A stretch of DNA of 34,468 bases from Planctomycetota bacterium (GTDB lineage Bacteria; Planctomycetota; MHYJ01; JACQXL01; JACRIJ01), in contig JACRIJ010000121.1 in the NCBI GenBank assembly GCA_016220095.1, forward strand, positions 1 to 34,468, in the 5' to 3' direction. Positions 32,232 through 34,468 of the stretch are shown piece by piece; the stretch's first letter is position 1, and the number at the start of each line of letters is the position of its first letter. Below the pieces are notes generated by a model that saw nothing but the letters and a program-made list of their open reading frames with translations, was not told the DNA's origin and did no database searches. The position numbers and the translations under genes are program-made.

Positions 32232-32350
32232 CGAATAGTGAGTAGCGAGGGGACGACGATGAAAGGTGAGAGGTGAACATGCGACAGTTGAGCGACAGAC
32301 GAACAACGGAATGACTGGGCACTAACCACTGACCACTTATGTTTCGTATC
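32220..32350. repeat. Short intergenic mosaic between mtaB and hutI
   Basis: Words like GAGTAGCGGGTAACGAATAG, GAGTAGCGAGG, GGTGAGAGGTGA and CACTAACCACTGACCACTT, typical of the repeat-derived gaps in this window. The first word contains the mtaB stop codon. Confidence 0.6.
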
Positions 32351-32375
32351 TTCGCGGCAAAAAAGGATGTAAAAT

Positions 32376-33644
32376 ATGAAAAAAATAAATATTGACCTGC
32401 TTTTGACGAATGCGTCGCAAGTCGTGACTATCGTGCCGTCAATGGCGCAAAATGCGCCGCGGCGCGGCGTTGAGATGTCGGAATTGAATATCATTGAAAA
32501 CGCCGCTGTAGCGGTCAAAAAGGGCATGATTGTATGGACAGGCAGTTCCGCGGAAGCGAAAAGAAATTTTTCCGCGAAAAAGAACTATGACTGCAAAGGC
32601 CGGATTGTAACCCCGGGATTGGTTGACCCGCATACGCACCTGATTTTTCCGGCAACGCGCGAGGAAGAATTTGAATTGCGCATCAAGGGCGCTACATACC
32701 TGGAAATAGCCGCTAAAGGCGGCGGCATAAAGGCGACCGTCAGGAAACTGCGGGCCGCCGGCAGGAACGGACTCAAAACCCGCGCCATGGGCCACCTTAA
32801 AGCCATGCTTATGCACGGCACGACGTCCATAGATGCCAAGAGCGGTTATGGATTGGATATGGATAATGAAATCAAATCCCTGCGGATAATTAACGAACTT
32901 GCGAAAGAACAGCCGGTGGAAATCGCCGTGACTTTTCTCGGCGCGCACGACGTGCCCGAAGAATATGCCGGCCGCAAGGAAGAATACGTAAAGTTTTTAA
33001 TAGATAAGGCCATTCCGGCAATCGCGAAAAAACGCCTCGCGGAATTCTGCGACATATTCTGCGAAAAAGGCGTGTTTGAGATTGAGGATTCGCGCAGGAT
33101 ACTTACGGCGGCTAAACAGGCCGGATTTAAATTAAAACTGCACGCGGAGGAATTCGCGCAGATAGGCGGCGCCGAACTGGCCGCCGAACTCGGCGCAGTG
33201 TCCGCGGACCACTTGATGGCAATCTCCGATGCGGGCATTGAGGCTATGCGTACGGCAAGTACCATCGCGGTGCTATTGCCGGGGACGACGTTTTTCCTCG
33301 GGCTGAAAAATTACGCGCCTGCAAGGAAGATGATAGAGGCGGGACTGCCCGTGGCGCTTGCGACGGATTTTAATCCCGGCACAAGCATGACGGAATCCAT
33401 GCAGATTATAATGACTATCGCGTGTACGCAGATGAAGATGACGCCTGCGGAGGCTCTGACAGCGGCAACGTTAAATGCCGCTTTTGCCATAGGAAGGGGT
33501 GATAAAACAGGAAGCATTACTTTGGGTAAACAGGCGGATATGGTGGTTTGGGATATTCCTAATTATCGCCATATACCGTATCATTACGGGGTGAATCTCG
33601 TAAAGGACGTATTTAAAAAAGGAAAACCGTGCATATTGAAATAA
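32376..33644 (+). CDS. hutI: Imidazolonepropionase
   Basis: HutI hydrolyses imidazolone-5-propionate to N-formimino-L-glutamate, the third step of histidine breakdown. The product is 422 residues, normal length. It is an amidohydrolase: metal-binding H86 and H88 in PGLVDPHTHLIF, substrate-binding text SGYGLDMDNEIKSL, a metal histidine in KLKLHAEEFAQIGG, and the aspartate of ALATDFNPGTS. AAGGATG just upstream of the ATG is the ribosome site. No hutH, hutU or formiminotransferase is beside it. Its product could feed one-carbon units into folate, which would suit an organism with fhs, but that is inference. It overlaps ybeY by 16 bases. Confidence 0.93.
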   Translation: MKKINIDLLLTNASQVVTIVPSMAQNAPRRGVEMSELNIIENAAVAVKKGMIVWTGSSAEAKRNFSAKKNYDCKGRIVTPGLVDPHTHLIFPATREEEFELRIKGATYLEIAAKGGGIKATVRKLRAAGRNGLKTRAMGHLKAMLMHGTTSIDAKSGYGLDMDNEIKSLRIINELAKEQPVEIAVTFLGAHDVPEEYAGRKEEYVKFLIDKAIPAIAKKRLAEFCDIFCEKGVFEIEDSRRILTAAKQAGFKLKLHAEEFAQIGGAELAAELGAVSADHLMAISDAGIEAMRTASTIAVLLPGTTFFLGLKNYAPARKMIEAGLPVALATDFNPGTSMTESMQIIMTIACTQMKMTPAEALTAATLNAAFAIGRGDKTGSITLGKQADMVVWDIPNYRHIPYHYGVNLVKDVFKKGKPCILK

Positions 33645-34084
33645 CAAATTTGCAAAAAATCTGGAAGCCGGGCAGGGCATTGGTAGGAAAGGCCGTAAAG
33701 GCGGCTTTTTTTGCGGCAGGACGCGGACCGGGATTATTGAAAGATAAGTTGACAGTCAGTATCGTGCTGGTTGATAATGCCGGAATAATCAACGTAAACA
33801 AAAAATTCCTTGGCCGCGATACGGTTACGGACGTGATTGCGTTTAATTTGCAGGACGGTTTTACGCCGGAATCAGGCGGCGTGTGGGGCGAGGTGGTGGT
33901 ATCAACCGAGAAGGCGCGGCTTGAATCAAAAAAAAGAAAATTGGATTTTAACCAAGAGGTTATGCTTTATGTCATACACGGCATATTGCATCTGCTTGGA
34001 TATGACGACCATTCAGCTAAAGATATAAAAAAGATGCGGGCGAAGGAACAAGAAGCCATGCGAAAAATGAAGAATGAAAAATGA
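33629..34084 (+). CDS. ybeY: Endoribonuclease YbeY
   Basis: YbeY is a single-strand endoribonuclease needed for 16S rRNA 3' maturation and ribosome quality control. The product is 151 residues. The zinc motif reads HGILHLLGYDDH (117-128); the usual form is HGxLHLxGYDH, so the third ligand position holds aspartate with the histidine one place later. The segment LGRDTVTDVIAFNLQDG is also characteristic. The start is GTG at 33629 with AAGGA nearby, inside the end of hutI, so the two are translationally coupled. The C-terminal residues RKMKNEK and the stop are encoded by AATGAAGAATGAAAAATGA, an intergenic-type repeat word. Confidence 0.92.
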   Translation: MHIEITNLQKIWKPGRALVGKAVKAAFFAAGRGPGLLKDKLTVSIVLVDNAGIINVNKKFLGRDTVTDVIAFNLQDGFTPESGGVWGEVVVSTEKARLESKKRKLDFNQEVMLYVIHGILHLLGYDDHSAKDIKKMRAKEQEAMRKMKNEK

Positions 34085-34468
34085 AATATGAAGGACGGGA
34101 AGAAAGAATGATAGAATGTGAGGATGATAGGTGTTAAGGAGTTATGGAGTTTAGGGGTTATGGGGTTAAAGAGTTGAGGGGTTTAGAGTCTTACGTCTCA
34201 ACTTCTCCCGAAACAAGTTCGGGACAGGTGCGTATTTTGCCTGCCTGTGCGGCTTGTACTCCGAAGCCATAGCGAAGGAGGAAGCCGCTTCGGCAAAGGC
34301 AGGCGCAGAAGTTTACAAACTATAGTATTTCGTCGCGTCACTTGGCGCTCTTGACGTCCTCTGCGGCTTATTGCGTTCGTCGTCGGTTCGGATGTATGAC
34401 GGCCGGAATAAACCGCAAAGTTCGCAAAGAACGCAAAGACGACGGATATTCGTATCGTCTTAGCGTAC
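34062..34468. repeat. Terminal intergenic mosaic
   Basis: From the ybeY end there are ATGAAGAATGAAAAATGAAA words, GATAGAATG/GATGATAGG words, and GTTAAGGAGTTATGGAG words related to 18652-18731. CCCGAAACAAGTTCGGG is a hairpin at 34208-34224. Inverted arms GCCTGCCT (34240-34247) and AGGCAGGC (34297-34304) enclose AAGCC/GGCTT-rich text that can fold. AACCGCAAAGTTCGCAAAGA near 34411 is a further repeat word. No gene is supported before the window end. Confidence 0.75.

Overview
The window looks like a chromosomal segment from an uncultured, anaerobic, probably Gram-negative bacterium. Support for this is a class A RNase P RNA, bacterial promoters of the TTGACA/TATAAT type, a lipobox lipoprotein and type IV pilin-like genes. 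The metabolic genes visible are parts of the methyl branch of one-carbon metabolism (formate-tetrahydrofolate ligase, formate dehydrogenase alpha chain) and of futalosine-route menaquinone synthesis (mqnE, a UbiA-family prenyltransferase, mqnC). I cannot name the phylum; candidate lineages such as Omnitrophota or Planctomycetota-like groups are only a guess.

Layout. 1-5.6 kb, minus strand: the 5' two-fifths or so of fhs, a P-loop GTPase of the cyclic 2,3-diphosphoglycerate synthetase-like family, ubiA-mqnE, and a small zinc-ribbon protein. 5.6-6.1 kb: rnpB (minus). 6.3-12.3 kb, minus strand: a five-gene pilin-like operon (two prepilin-like proteins, two tandem PilX-like paralogues, a secreted HEAT-repeat protein). 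It is preceded by a clear GEMM-I cyclic-dinucleotide riboswitch, a Rho-independent terminator and a consensus promoter. 12.4-16.5 kb, plus: fdhA-type formate dehydrogenase and mqnC. 16.5-22.1 kb: an Rrf2/IscR-like regulator (minus), mnmE, an unknown coiled-coil protein coupled to a PEGA lipoprotein, and murD. 22.1-25.0 kb, minus: a compact four-gene cassette, XRE regulator / ImmA-IrrE metallopeptidase / putative HEPN-zinc-ribbon protein / FRG-domain protein, behind a consensus promoter that carries a perfect palindrome. It looks like an uncharacterised toxin-antitoxin or phage-defence module. 25.4-26.3 kb, minus: a CD225-like and DUF2752 membrane protein pair. 26.6-30.7 kb: a 1370-residue class III nucleotide cyclase / ATPase / TPR protein with zinc ribbons and a 13-residue Q/P/G/Y repeat. 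30.9-34.1 kb, plus: mtaB, hutI and ybeY.

The most unusual global property is the intergenic DNA. Nearly every gap is filled with short modular repeat words that recur in different orders and orientations across the window, sometimes with 17-34 bp identical or near-identical stretches and up to about 100 bp of alignable sequence. Several coding sequences end inside these modules. The three strongest leads are the riboswitch-controlled pilin-like operon, the XRE-IrrE-HEPN-FRG cassette and the modular repeat family. Several promoters place the expected transcription start at or within a base or two of the start codon, suggesting leaderless mRNAs.
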